A DNA stretch of 64,000 nt, taken from NCBI GenBank assembly GCA_947476275.1, contig CANJPQ010000012.1:62001-126000 (forward strand), written 5' to 3'. The position numbers were made by a program, and so were the translations under genes. Source of the DNA: Fidelibacterota bacterium (GTDB taxonomy: Bacteria; Pseudomonadota; Alphaproteobacteria; Rhodospirillales; Rhodospirillaceae). Shown one piece after another: positions 49,082-58,534 of the stretch (its first letter is position 1; every line of letters starts with the position of its first letter). The notes below the pieces were generated by a model, which saw nothing but the letters and a program-made list of their open reading frames with translations, searched no databases and was not told the DNA's origin.

Positions 49082-49786
49082 CTATTTCGAGTACCCGAGG
49101 CGGCGAAGGCGTGCCATGGGATGCGCGAAATCCGGCTGACCTCTTTGGGGCCCCTCACCTGGTGCCAACACAGGGTACAAAACAAGGACGCCTCCCTCAT
49201 GCCTGAACGAAAAATCGATGCCTGCATCTGTGTCAGCAACAAAGTCATGCTGGTCGAAAACAAAATCAAGCAGGATCGAATAGTGAAAATCGCGTTCTGG
49301 AAATGACGCGGTGCCGTCATCTCGAAACTCATATGTACGGCCCCGGCGGTCTTCATATTTTCCTACAAGCGAATGACGTGCGACAAACCGCTCGACGTTT
49401 TCGACAAAGACGTACCGGCCACTGAATCGATTCGTGCCAAACTCCCAGTAAGAAGGCGTCTTAGTATTCAAGACAACTTTTTCACCCTCGATGTCGCTTC
49501 GCAGAAACTGACCATCGCGAAACAACAAGTCGTAACCTTCATGCCAATTCAAATTGACGAGAACGCGATCGATCCCGTCCTCACGACTGACAGTTAAGCC
49601 TTGTGGTGATTCTGATGCGTGAAATGCCTTAAGTGGCGAGCGCGTTCGTTTGAGACCATCGACAAACCGAGCCTCTAGATAGTCGCCGGGACGCGGCAAC
49701 TCCGCGGCCTGAATCGTCGTCGCGCCAAGGACAAACAAAACCGCTGCAAAAACTCTCAGAAAGCCCATCCCGCGACGTTTCATCAT
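49082..49786 (-). CDS. Secreted protein of unknown function downstream of lpxB
   Basis: 234 residues with a signal peptide (about 1-28, TTIQAA-E). The mature part is mixed alpha/beta and charged, with GDYLEARFVDGLKRTRSPLK, a WHEGYDLLFRDGQF segment and RGRTYEFRDDGTASFPERDF, a pattern seen in small lipocalin-like beta-barrels. I cannot name the family. The ATG overlaps the lpxB stop codon (ATGA), implying translational coupling. The gene is visibly less GC-rich than its neighbours, suggesting later acquisition. Confidence 0.75.
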   Translation of the reverse strand: MMKRRGMGFLRVFAAVLFVLGATTIQAAELPRPGDYLEARFVDGLKRTRSPLKAFHASESPQGLTVSREDGIDRVLVNLNWHEGYDLLFRDGQFLRSDIEGEKVVLNTKTPSYWEFGTNRFSGRYVFVENVERFVARHSLVGKYEDRRGRTYEFRDDGTASFPERDFHYSILLDFVFDQHDFVADTDAGIDFSFRHEGGVLVLYPVLAPGEGPQRGQPDFAHPMARLRRLGYSK

Positions 49787-50940
49787 CGCCTCAGCATTGC
49801 CAGAACGGTGCGCGCGGCCAAGCGGCTCGGACTCTCGCCCGGGTTCAGCTTCGCCAGCGCCTCGCGGAAATCCGCGCGCTGCGCACCGGCGTCTTTCTCG
49901 CCATACAAATACGGCGACACCTTGGCGGCGACTAACGCCGGTGTGCAATCTTCCTGGATCAATTCCGGCACAGCTTCGCGACCGAGGAGAATGTTGATCA
50001 GGTTCGCGTTGCGCTGACGCGACAGCCACCGGAAGACGACCGCCGATAATTGATTGATGCGGTAGGCAATCACGTGCGGCACGCCGGCGAGCGCGAGCTC
50101 GAGCGTGATCGTCCCGGAGGCCGCAATCGCCGCACGGCTGGCGGCGAAGGCATCGTACATCTCGGTATTATCGATCACCTTGACCGGCACCTGCCATCCC
50201 GCGACGCCGTCCCGGACCATGTCAGCCACGGTGTTGACCGTCGGCATGACAACCTCAAGCGCGCCGTGTTTTTTTCCGAGAATTTCGACCGCTTCCGCGA
50301 ACACCGGGAGTAGCCGCTTCACCTCACCGCGCCGGCTGCCCGGCAGCACACACAGCAATAGCGCATCGGTGGCAAACCCATGCCGCGTGCGGAACGCCGC
50401 GCCATCGCCCTTGTCTGCTCCGCTCTCAATGACCGGGTGTCCGACCCAGGTCGACGGCAATCCGTGCACCTGGAACAGCGGCGGCTCGAACGGGAATAGC
50501 GTCATCACGTGATGGATCCAGCGCGCGAGTTGTTTCGCCCGTCCCGGCCGCCAGGCCCATACATGGGGCGCGACATAGCGCACCCGCGGGATCGCGCTCC
50601 CGGCTTTCGTGAGCCGCTCATGAATGCGCCCGGTAAACCCCCAGGAATCGATCGTCACCAGCACGTCGGGATTTGTCGCGATGATGCTGTCGAGGGTCTC
50701 GCGCACACGCGCGAGAACTCGGCGATAGGCCGGGATCACCTCGAAGATGCCAAGCAGCGCGAGCTCTCGCGGATCGAACAGACTGGTCAGTCCCGCCGCC
50801 ACCATGCGCGGCCCGCCGATCCCGGCAAAGCGCACGCGGCCCTGTGTCTCAGCCCGCAGCCCGGCCATCAACTGCGTCCCAAGTGCGTCCGCCGACGGTT
50901 CGCAGGCTACGATGTAGACGACAGGCGCGTCCGGGGTCAT
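49783..50940 (-). CDS. lpxB: Lipid-A-disaccharide synthase
   Basis: 385 residues. A GT19 glycosyltransferase joining UDP-2,3-diacylglucosamine and 2,3-diacylglucosamine 1-phosphate at the inner membrane. Family motifs are VACEPSADALGTQLM, FAGIGGPRMVAAG, YVAPHVWAWRPGRAK, FPFEPPLF, VGHPVIE, LPGSRRGEVKRLLPV and ASGTITLELALAGVPHVIAY. Its ATG overlaps the lpxI stop (ATGA), fixing the start at 50940 although the frame is open further. The stop overlaps the next gene. Confidence 0.96.
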   Translation of the reverse strand: MTPDAPVVYIVACEPSADALGTQLMAGLRAETQGRVRFAGIGGPRMVAAGLTSLFDPRELALLGIFEVIPAYRRVLARVRETLDSIIATNPDVLVTIDSWGFTGRIHERLTKAGSAIPRVRYVAPHVWAWRPGRAKQLARWIHHVMTLFPFEPPLFQVHGLPSTWVGHPVIESGADKGDGAAFRTRHGFATDALLLCVLPGSRRGEVKRLLPVFAEAVEILGKKHGALEVVMPTVNTVADMVRDGVAGWQVPVKVIDNTEMYDAFAASRAAIAASGTITLELALAGVPHVIAYRINQLSAVVFRWLSRQRNANLINILLGREAVPELIQEDCTPALVAAKVSPYLYGEKDAGAQRADFREALAKLNPGESPSRLAARTVLAMLRR

Positions 50941-51740
50941 GGGGTCACCCCGACGACGAAAATACCCGCCGCATCGGCGCGGGCGCGGACGTCCGGCAAG
51001 TCGATCACGAGGCACCCGCCGGCTTGTACGGCAATCCCGCGCAAGCCTGCGGCTGCGGCCTGGGTGACCGTATCTGGCCCGATCGTTGGCAGGTCCGCGC
51101 GCCGATCTTGCTGGGGCTTTTGCATCTTTACGAGGATGGCGCCGGGCTTTCCGGCCTCGGCGATCAGCGCTGCCGTTCCCTCAACCTTCTCCCGTCCGAT
51201 GACTTCACCGTCGTGGACGATCACCGCCTGCCCGAGGTCGGCGCGGCCGTGATCGTGCGCCGCGGATTTTCCGACTGCGATATCCCGCTCCGCCGCAGCG
51301 TCCGGCGCGATGACGCCAAAAACTCCCGCTGGCGCCAATAGACTTGCGAGTACGTCATGGGCGCCAACGACGGTGAAGCCCTCACGTTCGATCTCATCAA
51401 TGAGCGCGCGCAGCAAACCGTCGTCGCCGAGGAGCCGACCGGCCATGCGGGCAAAGAATGCGGCGGTTTTTAAATCGGGACGCAGATCGGACAGCTTGGG
51501 TCGCTTCACCGTACCGGCCATCACGATCTCCGCGACGCCGGCCCCGCGCATCAGCGCGAAGCCGCTGCCGGCATCGCCGAGCCGCAGCCAGGCGTCAGGC
51601 TCCCGTCCGAGCTTTTCAGGTTCGGCGAAACCCTTGAGCGCGAGGAGGAAGCAATCGCGGCCCTGATCGCGGCAGGCCCCGACCAGAAGGCCGGGCAGCG
51701 CGCCCCCGCCGGCAACGATGCCGAGCTTGGGCGCAGTCAT
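50937..51740 (-). CDS. lpxI: UDP-2,3-diacylglucosamine pyrophosphatase LpxI
   Basis: 267 residues. It hydrolyses UDP-2,3-diacylglucosamine to lipid X in alphaproteobacteria, replacing LpxH. Motifs are GIVAGGGALPGLLVGACRDQ at the N-terminus, GTVKRPKLSDLRPDLKT, DDGLLRALIDEIEREGF and KMQKPQQDRRADLPTIGPDT near the C-terminus. It is encoded between lpxA and lpxB, its usual place, with an ATGA overlap to lpxB and a 7-nt gap after lpxA. Confidence 0.96.
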   Translation of the reverse strand: MTAPKLGIVAGGGALPGLLVGACRDQGRDCFLLALKGFAEPEKLGREPDAWLRLGDAGSGFALMRGAGVAEIVMAGTVKRPKLSDLRPDLKTAAFFARMAGRLLGDDGLLRALIDEIEREGFTVVGAHDVLASLLAPAGVFGVIAPDAAAERDIAVGKSAAHDHGRADLGQAVIVHDGEVIGREKVEGTAALIAEAGKPGAILVKMQKPQQDRRADLPTIGPDTVTQAAAAGLRGIAVQAGGCLVIDLPDVRARADAAGIFVVGVTP

Positions 51741-51747
51741 ACGCAGC

Positions 51748-52575
51748 TCAGCCGCCGTTGCCGTTGGAGCCGGAATGCGGCGTGCACAGCGCGCGTGAAG
51801 AATCCGCGCGGATGAAGTTGATGATGTCCATCACGCCCTCATGGCTGGTGAACAGATCAGCCACTTCGTTCAAGCGCTCAGCCATGGTGCCGCCCTGGGA
51901 AAACAGCAGGCCGTAGGCCGTACGCAGCGCCCGGACGTCTTCGCGCGAGAAGCCGCGGCGCTTCAGCCCGATCACGTTTAAGCCCGAAAGCCGCGCGCGA
52001 TTTCCCTTGGCGGAGCCGTACGGAATGATGTCCGTTTCCACACCGGAGCACCCGCCGATCATGGCGTGCTTACCGATGCGCACATACTGATGCACGCCGG
52101 AAAGTCCGCCGAGGATGGCGTACTCACCCACATGCACATGTCCGCCAAGCGCGACGGCGTTGGTGAGGATGACGTGATCCTCGATCACGCAATCGTGGGC
52201 CACGTGGCTGCCGACCATGAAGAAGCAATGGGAGCCGACGCGGGTCTCCATGCCACCTTCCGTGGTGCCGGTGTGCATGGTGACGTGTTCGCGGATGGTG
52301 TTGTTGTTTCCGATGATGAGACGCGAGGGTTCGCCGCGGTATTTCAAGTGCTGCGGCGGGCGTCCGATCGAGGCGAATGGATGGACGATGGTATCGGCGC
52401 CGACGGTGGTGTGCCCGTCCACCACCACGTGCGAGACGAGATGCACGTTGTCATGAAGCGTGACGTTCGCACCGATCGTGCAGTAGGGACCGATTTTCAC
52501 ATTCGCGCCGATCGCCGCGGAGGCATCGACGAGCGCCGTATGGTGGATTTGAGGGAGCGCGCGCGCAGTATCCAA
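51748..52575 (-). CDS. lpxA: UDP-N-acetylglucosamine acyltransferase
   Basis: 275 residues. It transfers a 3-hydroxyacyl chain from ACP to UDP-GlcNAc, the first step of lipid A synthesis. A left-handed beta-helix of hexapeptide repeats (about 10-195) carries the catalytic His127 in VGSHVAHDC, and a helical C-terminal domain follows. The likely start codon is TTG (52573-52575), preceding DTARALPQIHHTALVD. No ATG or GTG is available in frame between the fabZ stop and this point, so translation probably depends on coupling to fabZ. Confidence 0.94.
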   Translation of the reverse strand: MDTARALPQIHHTALVDASAAIGANVKIGPYCTIGANVTLHDNVHLVSHVVVDGHTTVGADTIVHPFASIGRPPQHLKYRGEPSRLIIGNNNTIREHVTMHTGTTEGGMETRVGSHCFFMVGSHVAHDCVIEDHVILTNAVALGGHVHVGEYAILGGLSGVHQYVRIGKHAMIGGCSGVETDIIPYGSAKGNRARLSGLNVIGLKRRGFSREDVRALRTAYGLLFSQGGTMAERLNEVADLFTSHEGVMDIINFIRADSSRALCTPHSGSNGNGG

Positions 52576-52630
52576 GGTGATGATGTCCGGGTCAGAAATT
52601 TCGGGGGCGACGGCCGCGTTGGTTCGCGCG

Positions 52631-53098
52631 TCAGGAATCCATGATCATGGCCGTGTAGGTCGCTTCCGCGACCACGACGTCGTCGACGCGAGCTTCACCG
52701 CTGAACTTCCAGACGTTGCCGCGCTGGCGTTCCTTGGTGCAGTGCAGGCGCAGTTGATCGCCGGGCTCTACGGGACGGCGGAAGCGCGCGTTATCGATCG
52801 TCATGAAGTAGACCAGTTTGCCTTCGGCACTGCCGCCGAGGGCAGCCACTACGATGACCGCGGCGGTCTGCGCCATGGCCTCGACAATCAGCACGCCAGG
52901 CATAACAGGGCGACCGGGGAAGTGGCCCTGGAAAAACGGCTCGTTCGCCGTGACATTTTTGATCCCGATCGCGCGTTCGCCCGGGACGACATCGATCAGC
53001 TTATCCACCAGCAGGAAAGGATACCGGTGCGGTATCATTTGCGTGATGCGGTGGATATCGATGGTCTGGCCAGTATCGGCTGCGCCTTGTCCGTCCAT
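52631..53098 (-). CDS. fabZ: 3-hydroxyacyl-ACP dehydratase
   Basis: 155-residue hot-dog-fold enzyme of fatty acid elongation. The active-site segment is [20 protein letters not shown], with His59 and Glu73. [12 protein letters not shown] is also typical. I placed the start at the ATG at 53098, which has AAGGGA upstream. The frame runs on for 45 more residues, and a Met at 53131 is a second possibility. It sits between lpxD and lpxA and competes with them for 3-hydroxyacyl-ACP. A 178-bp gap separates it from lpxD. Confidence 0.95.
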   Translation of the reverse strand: MDGQGAADTGQTIDIHRITQMIPHRYPFLLVDKLIDVVPGERAIGIKNVTANEPFFQGHFPGRPVMPGVLIVEAMAQTAAVIVVAALGGSAEGKLVYFMTIDNARFRRPVEPGDQLRLHCTKERQRGNVWKFSGEARVDDVVVAEATYTAMIMDS

Positions 53099-53276
53099 CG
53101 CTGGAATTCCCTTTTGGCCTAGGCCCTTCATGGCGCTAGGTGGAGCGACTGTACAGCCCGCGGGCCTGATACCGCAGGTTTTAGCGCGCGATCGGAAAAG
53201 TGGGAACCGGTTTTCCGCCCGAACGCGGACCATTCGTTTGAATTCCGGGCGTTATTCGGCACGGTCTGCGACCGCT

Positions 53277-54227
53277 CTAGGGGGACTTGCCGCGCTTGGT
53301 CAGCCGCGACAGGGCGGCTATTTCCCGCCAGAACTGGCGAATAGGCCGCGCCGGTGTGCCCATGACCACCTCTTTGGGGGCCACGTCACGCACCACCCCG
53401 CTCTGGCCAGCGATTTGGGCCCCGGCCCCGACCGTCACATGGTCGGAAATGGCCACCTGCCCCCCCACCAAGACCCCGTCCCCAATGGTGCAACTGCCGG
53501 CCACCCCGGACTGGGCGACAAAGACACAGTGGCGCCCGATCCGGGCGTTGTGACCCACCTGAACCAGGTTATCGAATTTGGTGCCGTCGCCGATCTCGGT
53601 GTCCTCGAGGGCCCCGCGATCGATACAGCAGTTGGCGCCGATCTCCACGTCAGTGCCGATGATCACACGGCCCAGCTGGGGCATTTTCATCAGGCCCGTC
53701 GGCCCCGGTACGAAGCCGAAGCCGTCCTGCCCGATCTGGACGCCGGGGTGGATGGTGCACCGGGCGCCGATCACGCAATGGGTCAGGGTGCAGTTCGCGC
53801 CGATGGAGACGTTTTCCCCGATCTCCACCCCCGGCCCGATCACCGCCGACGGATGGATGCGGGCACTGTCCGCGACCTTGAACGGCACGGTGGACGCCCC
53901 CGGCGAGGTATCGGGGTAGAACATTGCCGCAACCAGCGCGAAGGCGAGGCGCGGGTTATCCACGAACAACAGGACACCGCCGGCAGGCGCGCTTGCCGCC
54001 ATGCCACGCTTAACGAGGCAGACGCCGCACTTGCTGGTGGCCAGTGCCGGCAGCCACGCCGGATCGGAGACATAGCTGAGGTCTCGAGGGCCTGCGGCCG
54101 CGAGGCTCGCAACGTCGCTCACAAGCAGAGACGCGTCCGCGCCGGAACCGATTTCGGCTCCGGCGCGGCGTGCAACTTCAGCAAGCGGGAACGGGCCGGA
54201 CCGACGGAAGAAACGCGGGTCCGGCAT
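53277..54227 (-). CDS. lpxD: UDP-3-O-(3-hydroxyacyl)glucosamine N-acyltransferase
   Basis: 316 residues. It adds the second acyl chain in lipid A synthesis. The N-terminal uridine-binding domain (about 1-100, ISDVASL-like VSDVASLAAAGPRDLSYVSD) is followed by a left-handed beta-helix with hexapeptide repeats (about 110-280: IHPSAVIGPGVEIGENVSIG, IHPGVQIGQDGFGFVPGPTG). The catalytic His is in VQVGHNARIGRH. The gene lies 14 nt after skp in the bamA-skp-lpxD series. Confidence 0.96.
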   Translation of the reverse strand: MPDPRFFRRSGPFPLAEVARRAGAEIGSGADASLLVSDVASLAAAGPRDLSYVSDPAWLPALATSKCGVCLVKRGMAASAPAGGVLLFVDNPRLAFALVAAMFYPDTSPGASTVPFKVADSARIHPSAVIGPGVEIGENVSIGANCTLTHCVIGARCTIHPGVQIGQDGFGFVPGPTGLMKMPQLGRVIIGTDVEIGANCCIDRGALEDTEIGDGTKFDNLVQVGHNARIGRHCVFVAQSGVAGSCTIGDGVLVGGQVAISDHVTVGAGAQIAGQSGVVRDVAPKEVVMGTPARPIRQFWREIAALSRLTKRGKSP

Positions 54228-54241
54228 GACGTCGCCGCCGA

Positions 54242-54877
54242 CTACTTCTTCGCGGGCGCCTTGGCGGCGGGCGCCTTCGCGCCGCCGGCCGCCGGAGCGG
54301 CAGCCGTGCCGTCATTGCGCTGCAAGGTGTCCGGGTTCTGGAACTGCACGGACGGCAGACGCACGTTGAGCTTGTCGAGCACCGACTTGGAGATGTCCAT
54401 CGACGGATCGGACACCAGCACCGCGCCGCGCGGCAGCACGACGTTCAGGGCCTTCTCCTTGGCGACTTCCTGGGCGACGACCAGCATCGTGTTGGCAATC
54501 TCCTGCATCGCCTGCTGCGAGGCGAACTCGAGACGCTCTTGCTTGTCGCGCACCTGGTTCTGGAAGTCCTGGATCTTGGTCTGGAAGGCGGTGGCGCGCT
54601 GCTGGAACACGTCCGGCGCGAGCACGCCGCGCTGCTGCATCAGTTCCTGATCTTCCTGGCGCAGCTTGCCTTCCTGGTCCTTCACCTGGTTGGTGTAGGT
54701 GGTGCCGTACTTTTCGCGCTCGAGCTTCACGGCCTTACCGGCCAGTGAATTCTCCAGCACACCGTCGGTGTCGACGATGCCGACCGCGGCGGCGGCCTGC
54801 GCGTGAGCGGGCGTAGCAAACATCCCGGCGGCGACAAGCGCCGGCAGGGCAAAGCGAGCAAACTTGATCATGTTCAT
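54242..54877 (-). CDS. skp: OmpH/Skp family periplasmic chaperone
   Basis: 211 residues. Signal peptide (about 1-24, AHA-Q), then a long amphipathic coiled coil (about 45-150: REKYGTTYTNQVKDQEGKLR, DKQERLEFASQQAMQEIANT) typical of Skp tentacles, and an Ala/Lys-rich low-complexity tail. Skp trimers hold unfolded outer-membrane proteins en route to BamA. The ATG at 54877 is preferred; a GTG 11 codons upstream is in frame. It lies 59 bp after bamA. Confidence 0.93.
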   Translation of the reverse strand: MNMIKFARFALPALVAAGMFATPAHAQAAAAVGIVDTDGVLENSLAGKAVKLEREKYGTTYTNQVKDQEGKLRQEDQELMQQRGVLAPDVFQQRATAFQTKIQDFQNQVRDKQERLEFASQQAMQEIANTMLVVAQEVAKEKALNVVLPRGAVLVSDPSMDISKSVLDKLNVRLPSVQFQNPDTLQRNDGTAAAPAAGGAKAPAAKAPAKK

Positions 54878-54936
54878 GTGTGTATCCTTTAGGCTTTGTA
54901 CGAGTGACACGGCCGTCCGACCCCAAGTGCGAACGG

Positions 54937-57315
54937 TTAGAATTTCTGGCCGAAGTTGACCCGGAAGTGAGAGACCCGGTCAAACGACGTGCGGCCAAAC
55001 ACGAACGGCGACCAATCGAGCAAGATCGGACCGACCGGAGATTCCCACTCGACGCCAATACCGGCCGAGCCGCGAATGCGCTTTGCGTAGTCGATCAGGA
55101 CGCCGTTGTCCGCCTGTCGTTTGATCAAATCGCGCGGCGGACCAATGATGCCCCAGTCGGTGAACAGCTTAGGCGTGATCCCCACTTCCTTCGGCAAGCC
55201 CAGGGGGATCTTCATCTCAGCTGTGACCGTTCCGATCCAGTCGCCGCCGAGCGCGTCCAAGGTCGTGGCATCGCGCGGGCTAGCACCGAAATCGTCGTAG
55301 CCGCGCAGGTTATTACCACCAAGTTGGTAGCGCTCATAGATTTTTAGCGGCTTTCCGAGCCCGACCATGTAACCGGCCTGCCCGGTAATTCCCAGGATCC
55401 AGCCGGTATACGGCTGCATATAGATGCCGGCGCCGGCACCCACGCGCACGAACCGTTCGGTGCCGCCGAGGCCCGCCAAGTCCGAGGTAATACTCACGTA
55501 ATACCCGCGTGACGGATCGATCGCATTGTTGCGGTGGTCGAGCGCGATGGTCTGGCTGACCTGCGATAGCAGGGTCGAGCCCACCTGCTCGCGCACATAG
55601 AGCGACGAGAAGTCGTTGATGCCCGTCAGCTTAGTGGTCGACAGCTGATAGCTCACGCGTTGGAACATATACTCGTTGTAGTTCCAACCGACGCGCAGCG
55701 ATCCGCCGATGGACTGCGAGGTGTAGCCGGCGAAGTCGGAGTAGTCGGTGCGGGTCGCGAACAGGTCGGCGCCGGCGACGACGCGGCGATCATGCCACGC
55801 CGGTTCCGTGAAACTCAGGTTGATCTGGCTCTGCCGCTGGGCGAGCGAGAAATTCAAGGTCAGATCCTGACCCTTGCCGAGCAGGTTGCGCTCGCGGATA
55901 CCGACGTCGAACAGCGCGCCGGAAGCCGACGAGTAGCCGATACCGAACTGCAATTCGCCGGTGGACTGCTCTTCCACCTTGGCGGTGATGATGGTGCGGT
56001 CGGGATAGACTTCCGACGGGACGTTGTCGATCTTCACCTCGTCCTTCTTGAAGAAGCCGAGGCTCTCCAGGCGCTCCTTGGAGCGGCGGACCTTTGAAGT
56101 GTTGAAGGCATCGCCTTCCGCCAGCAGGATCTCGCGGCGGATCACCTTATCGAGGGTGCGCACGTTGCCGGTGACGTCGACGCGCTCCACGAAGACGCGC
56201 GGGCCTTCCTGCACGTCGAACAAGATGTCGATCGTGTGGGTTTCGGGATTGCGTGTAATGCGCGGGCGCACATCGACGAACGCGTAGCCAACGGAGCCCG
56301 CGACGTCGGTGATGGCGTTAATGGTGTCGTCGATTTGCTTTGCATTGTACCAGTCGCCGGCACGCGGAAGGATTGCCCGCTGGACGCGTTCCTTCGACAG
56401 GTTCTTCACGTTCACATTGAGGTCGACCTTGCCGAGCTTGTAGCGCGGGCCTTCCTTCACCGTGAAGGTCATATAGAAGTTCTCACGGTTCGGCGCGAGT
56501 TCCGCCACCCCGGACAAGGTTTCGAAATCCGCATAGCCGTTCTGGAGGTAGTACCGCCGCAGCAATTCGCGGTCGTAGTTCATGCGCTCCGGATCGTAGG
56601 TGTCGTTGGAGGTCAGAAACCGCCACCAACGTTCTTCGCGCGTCGCAATCACACCGCGCAGGTCGCCGTCGCTCTTCTGCTCATTCCCGACGAAGGTGAC
56701 CTTGCGAACGTAAGTCGGCGAGCCCTCGGAGATTTCATAGACCAGGTCTACGCGGTTCTGCGGCAGTTCGATCACCTTAGGCTCGACGCGCGCGGCGAAG
56801 CGGCCCTTGCGGCGATAGAGTTCGAGGATCTTCTCCACGTCCTGCTGCACTTTGGTGCGCGTGTAGACGACGCGGGGACGCAACTGGATCTCAGGCGACA
56901 GCTTGTCGTCCTCGATCTTCTTATTCCCCTCAAAGGAGATGCGGTTGATGATCGGGTTCTCGACCACGCGGATAACCAACGTGTCGTCCTGGCGACCGAT
57001 GTTGACGTCGGCGAACAGGCCCGTGGCGAAAAGGTTTTTCAGAGAACGGTCGATGCGGATCGGATCGAACGGGTCGCCTTCGCGGATCGAGAGGTACGTG
57101 CGGATCGTCGCCGCTTCGATGCGCTGATTGCCGGCAACGGCAATCGCGCCGACACTCCCGCCCTGAGGCCCCACGTCTTGTGCAGCAACTGGCGGAACGC
57201 CAGCAATCAGCAGCGCGCAAACGCTCACCGTCCGCAAGAGACGGCTGACTGATCCGCGCTCATGTTTACTAATCCCGCGATGAGCGGGAGATCGTGCCGA
57301 TCGGGCCAACCCCAT
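54937..57315 (-). CDS. bamA: Outer membrane protein assembly factor BamA
   Basis: 792 residues. N-terminal signal peptide (an extended basic n-region, then LLRTVSVCALLIAGVPPVAA), five POTRA domains (about 50-430, e.g. AVAGNQRIEAATIRTYLSI, ISFEGNKKIEDDKLSPEI, VTGNVRTLDKVIRREILLAE), and a 16-strand barrel (about 450-792) with the lid-lock motif region RYQLGGNNLRGYDDF and the C-terminal beta-signal FRVNFGQKF. It inserts beta-barrel proteins, presumably including the CHRD autotransporter of this window. It follows rseP by 69 nt. Confidence 0.97.
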   Translation of the reverse strand: MGLARSARSPAHRGISKHERGSVSRLLRTVSVCALLIAGVPPVAAQDVGPQGGSVGAIAVAGNQRIEAATIRTYLSIREGDPFDPIRIDRSLKNLFATGLFADVNIGRQDDTLVIRVVENPIINRISFEGNKKIEDDKLSPEIQLRPRVVYTRTKVQQDVEKILELYRRKGRFAARVEPKVIELPQNRVDLVYEISEGSPTYVRKVTFVGNEQKSDGDLRGVIATREERWWRFLTSNDTYDPERMNYDRELLRRYYLQNGYADFETLSGVAELAPNRENFYMTFTVKEGPRYKLGKVDLNVNVKNLSKERVQRAILPRAGDWYNAKQIDDTINAITDVAGSVGYAFVDVRPRITRNPETHTIDILFDVQEGPRVFVERVDVTGNVRTLDKVIRREILLAEGDAFNTSKVRRSKERLESLGFFKKDEVKIDNVPSEVYPDRTIITAKVEEQSTGELQFGIGYSSASGALFDVGIRERNLLGKGQDLTLNFSLAQRQSQINLSFTEPAWHDRRVVAGADLFATRTDYSDFAGYTSQSIGGSLRVGWNYNEYMFQRVSYQLSTTKLTGINDFSSLYVREQVGSTLLSQVSQTIALDHRNNAIDPSRGYYVSITSDLAGLGGTERFVRVGAGAGIYMQPYTGWILGITGQAGYMVGLGKPLKIYERYQLGGNNLRGYDDFGASPRDATTLDALGGDWIGTVTAEMKIPLGLPKEVGITPKLFTDWGIIGPPRDLIKRQADNGVLIDYAKRIRGSAGIGVEWESPVGPILLDWSPFVFGRTSFDRVSHFRVNFGQKF

Positions 57316-57384
57316 AAACCTCGGACCTTTTTTTTTCAGTGTAGGCGACGTGCCCGACGTGGAGTGTGGAAACCCACCGGATAC

Positions 57385-58503
57385 TCAAAGCTGAACAATG
57401 TCGTTCCAGGTGACGAAGATCATCAGCGCCCCGACCAGCGCTAACCCGACCCGCATACCCCACTCCTGAGCCTGCTCCGATAGGGGTCGGCCCCGAACGG
57501 CTTCGATGGCGTAAAACAACAGGTGCCCGCCGTCAAGGAGCGGCACCGGGAACAGGTTGATAAGTCCTAGATTAATCGAAAGGATTGCCACAAATAGGAC
57601 AAACCCTACGAGGCCGGACTTGGCCGCCTGGCCAGAGTATTTGGCGATCCGGATAGGCCCTCCCAGGTCCTCGGTCCCCCGGCGGCCCGCAATCATCTGG
57701 CCGACCGCAATTCCAGTCGCCTCGACAACGCCATAGGTCTCGGTCAAGGCCACCCCAAGGGCCTGGACCGGCCCCAGACGCTCAATGGTCCGGGCCTCGG
57801 TGGAGGCCAGGATGCCAAGGACGGCGGTCTTGGTCTTATTCCCGAAGGCATCGTCGCTCTCGACGATGCGGGGGGTAATCTCAATCGGCAGTTCCTGACC
57901 ATCGCGCTGGACGGTCATCTGCATGGGCGCGCCATACCCGAGTTGCACCAGGCGACGGATATCGTCGAAGCGGGTGATATTGGTGCCGTCGATGGCAGTA
58001 ATGCGATCCCCGGGCTGCAACCCGGCCGCCGCGGCCGCGCTGTTCTCGGCGGTCGCCCCGACCACCGGGTCCACCAGCGGGCGACCCAGGGTCATATAGA
58101 TGATGAAGAACACGGCGATCGCGAACAGAAAGTTCACGGCCGGCCCGGCGAACACGATGGCAGCGCGCTGGCCGACCGATTTGTATTTCAGCGAGACCGC
58201 CTTGTCTTCGTCGGTCATCGGCTTCTTCTCTTCGACGCCGCCTTCGATGGCCTGCATGGCCTCGCCTTCGCCATACATTTTCACGTAGCCCCCGAGCGGG
58301 ATCAGGCTGAACTTCCAGCGAGTGCCGTGCTTGTCGTTGAAGCCGAAAATCTCCGGACCGAAGCCGATGGAGAAGGCTTCGCATCGGACGCCGTTGCGGC
58401 GCGCGATGAAGAAATGGCCGAACTCGTGCACGAACACGACCACCGTGAGCGCGACGAGAAAGCTCAGGAGGGTAAAGGGCACGCCAAAAAACTGCTCAAG
58501 CAT
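57385..58503 (-). CDS. rseP: RIP metalloprotease RseP (site-2 protease)
   Basis: 372 residues. Zinc motif HEFGH (26-30) in the first transmembrane helix, a PDZ domain (about 120-200, AAAAGLQPGDRITAIDGTNI), then the LDGG zinc-ligand motif (323-326, NLFPVPLLDGGH) in a later helix. It cleaves transmembrane anti-sigma factors or signal peptides within the membrane. Start chosen at 58503 (MLEQFFGVPF), with a RBS-like GGACGA upstream. A 30-residue extension is possible but overlaps dxr. Confidence 0.96.
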   Translation of the reverse strand: MLEQFFGVPFTLLSFLVALTVVVFVHEFGHFFIARRNGVRCEAFSIGFGPEIFGFNDKHGTRWKFSLIPLGGYVKMYGEGEAMQAIEGGVEEKKPMTDEDKAVSLKYKSVGQRAAIVFAGPAVNFLFAIAVFFIIYMTLGRPLVDPVVGATAENSAAAAAGLQPGDRITAIDGTNITRFDDIRRLVQLGYGAPMQMTVQRDGQELPIEITPRIVESDDAFGNKTKTAVLGILASTEARTIERLGPVQALGVALTETYGVVEATGIAVGQMIAGRRGTEDLGGPIRIAKYSGQAAKSGLVGFVLFVAILSINLGLINLFPVPLLDGGHLLFYAIEAVRGRPLSEQAQEWGMRVGLALVGALMIFVTWNDIVQL

Positions 58504-58534
58504 TGTATCGTCCTCGTCCTTCAGGATGCCGCAG

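Noticed and set aside
52818-54650. 610-codon plus-strand open frame across fabZ, lpxD and skp
   Set aside because: Antisense artefact in GC-rich DNA; the three minus-strand genes have intact motifs.
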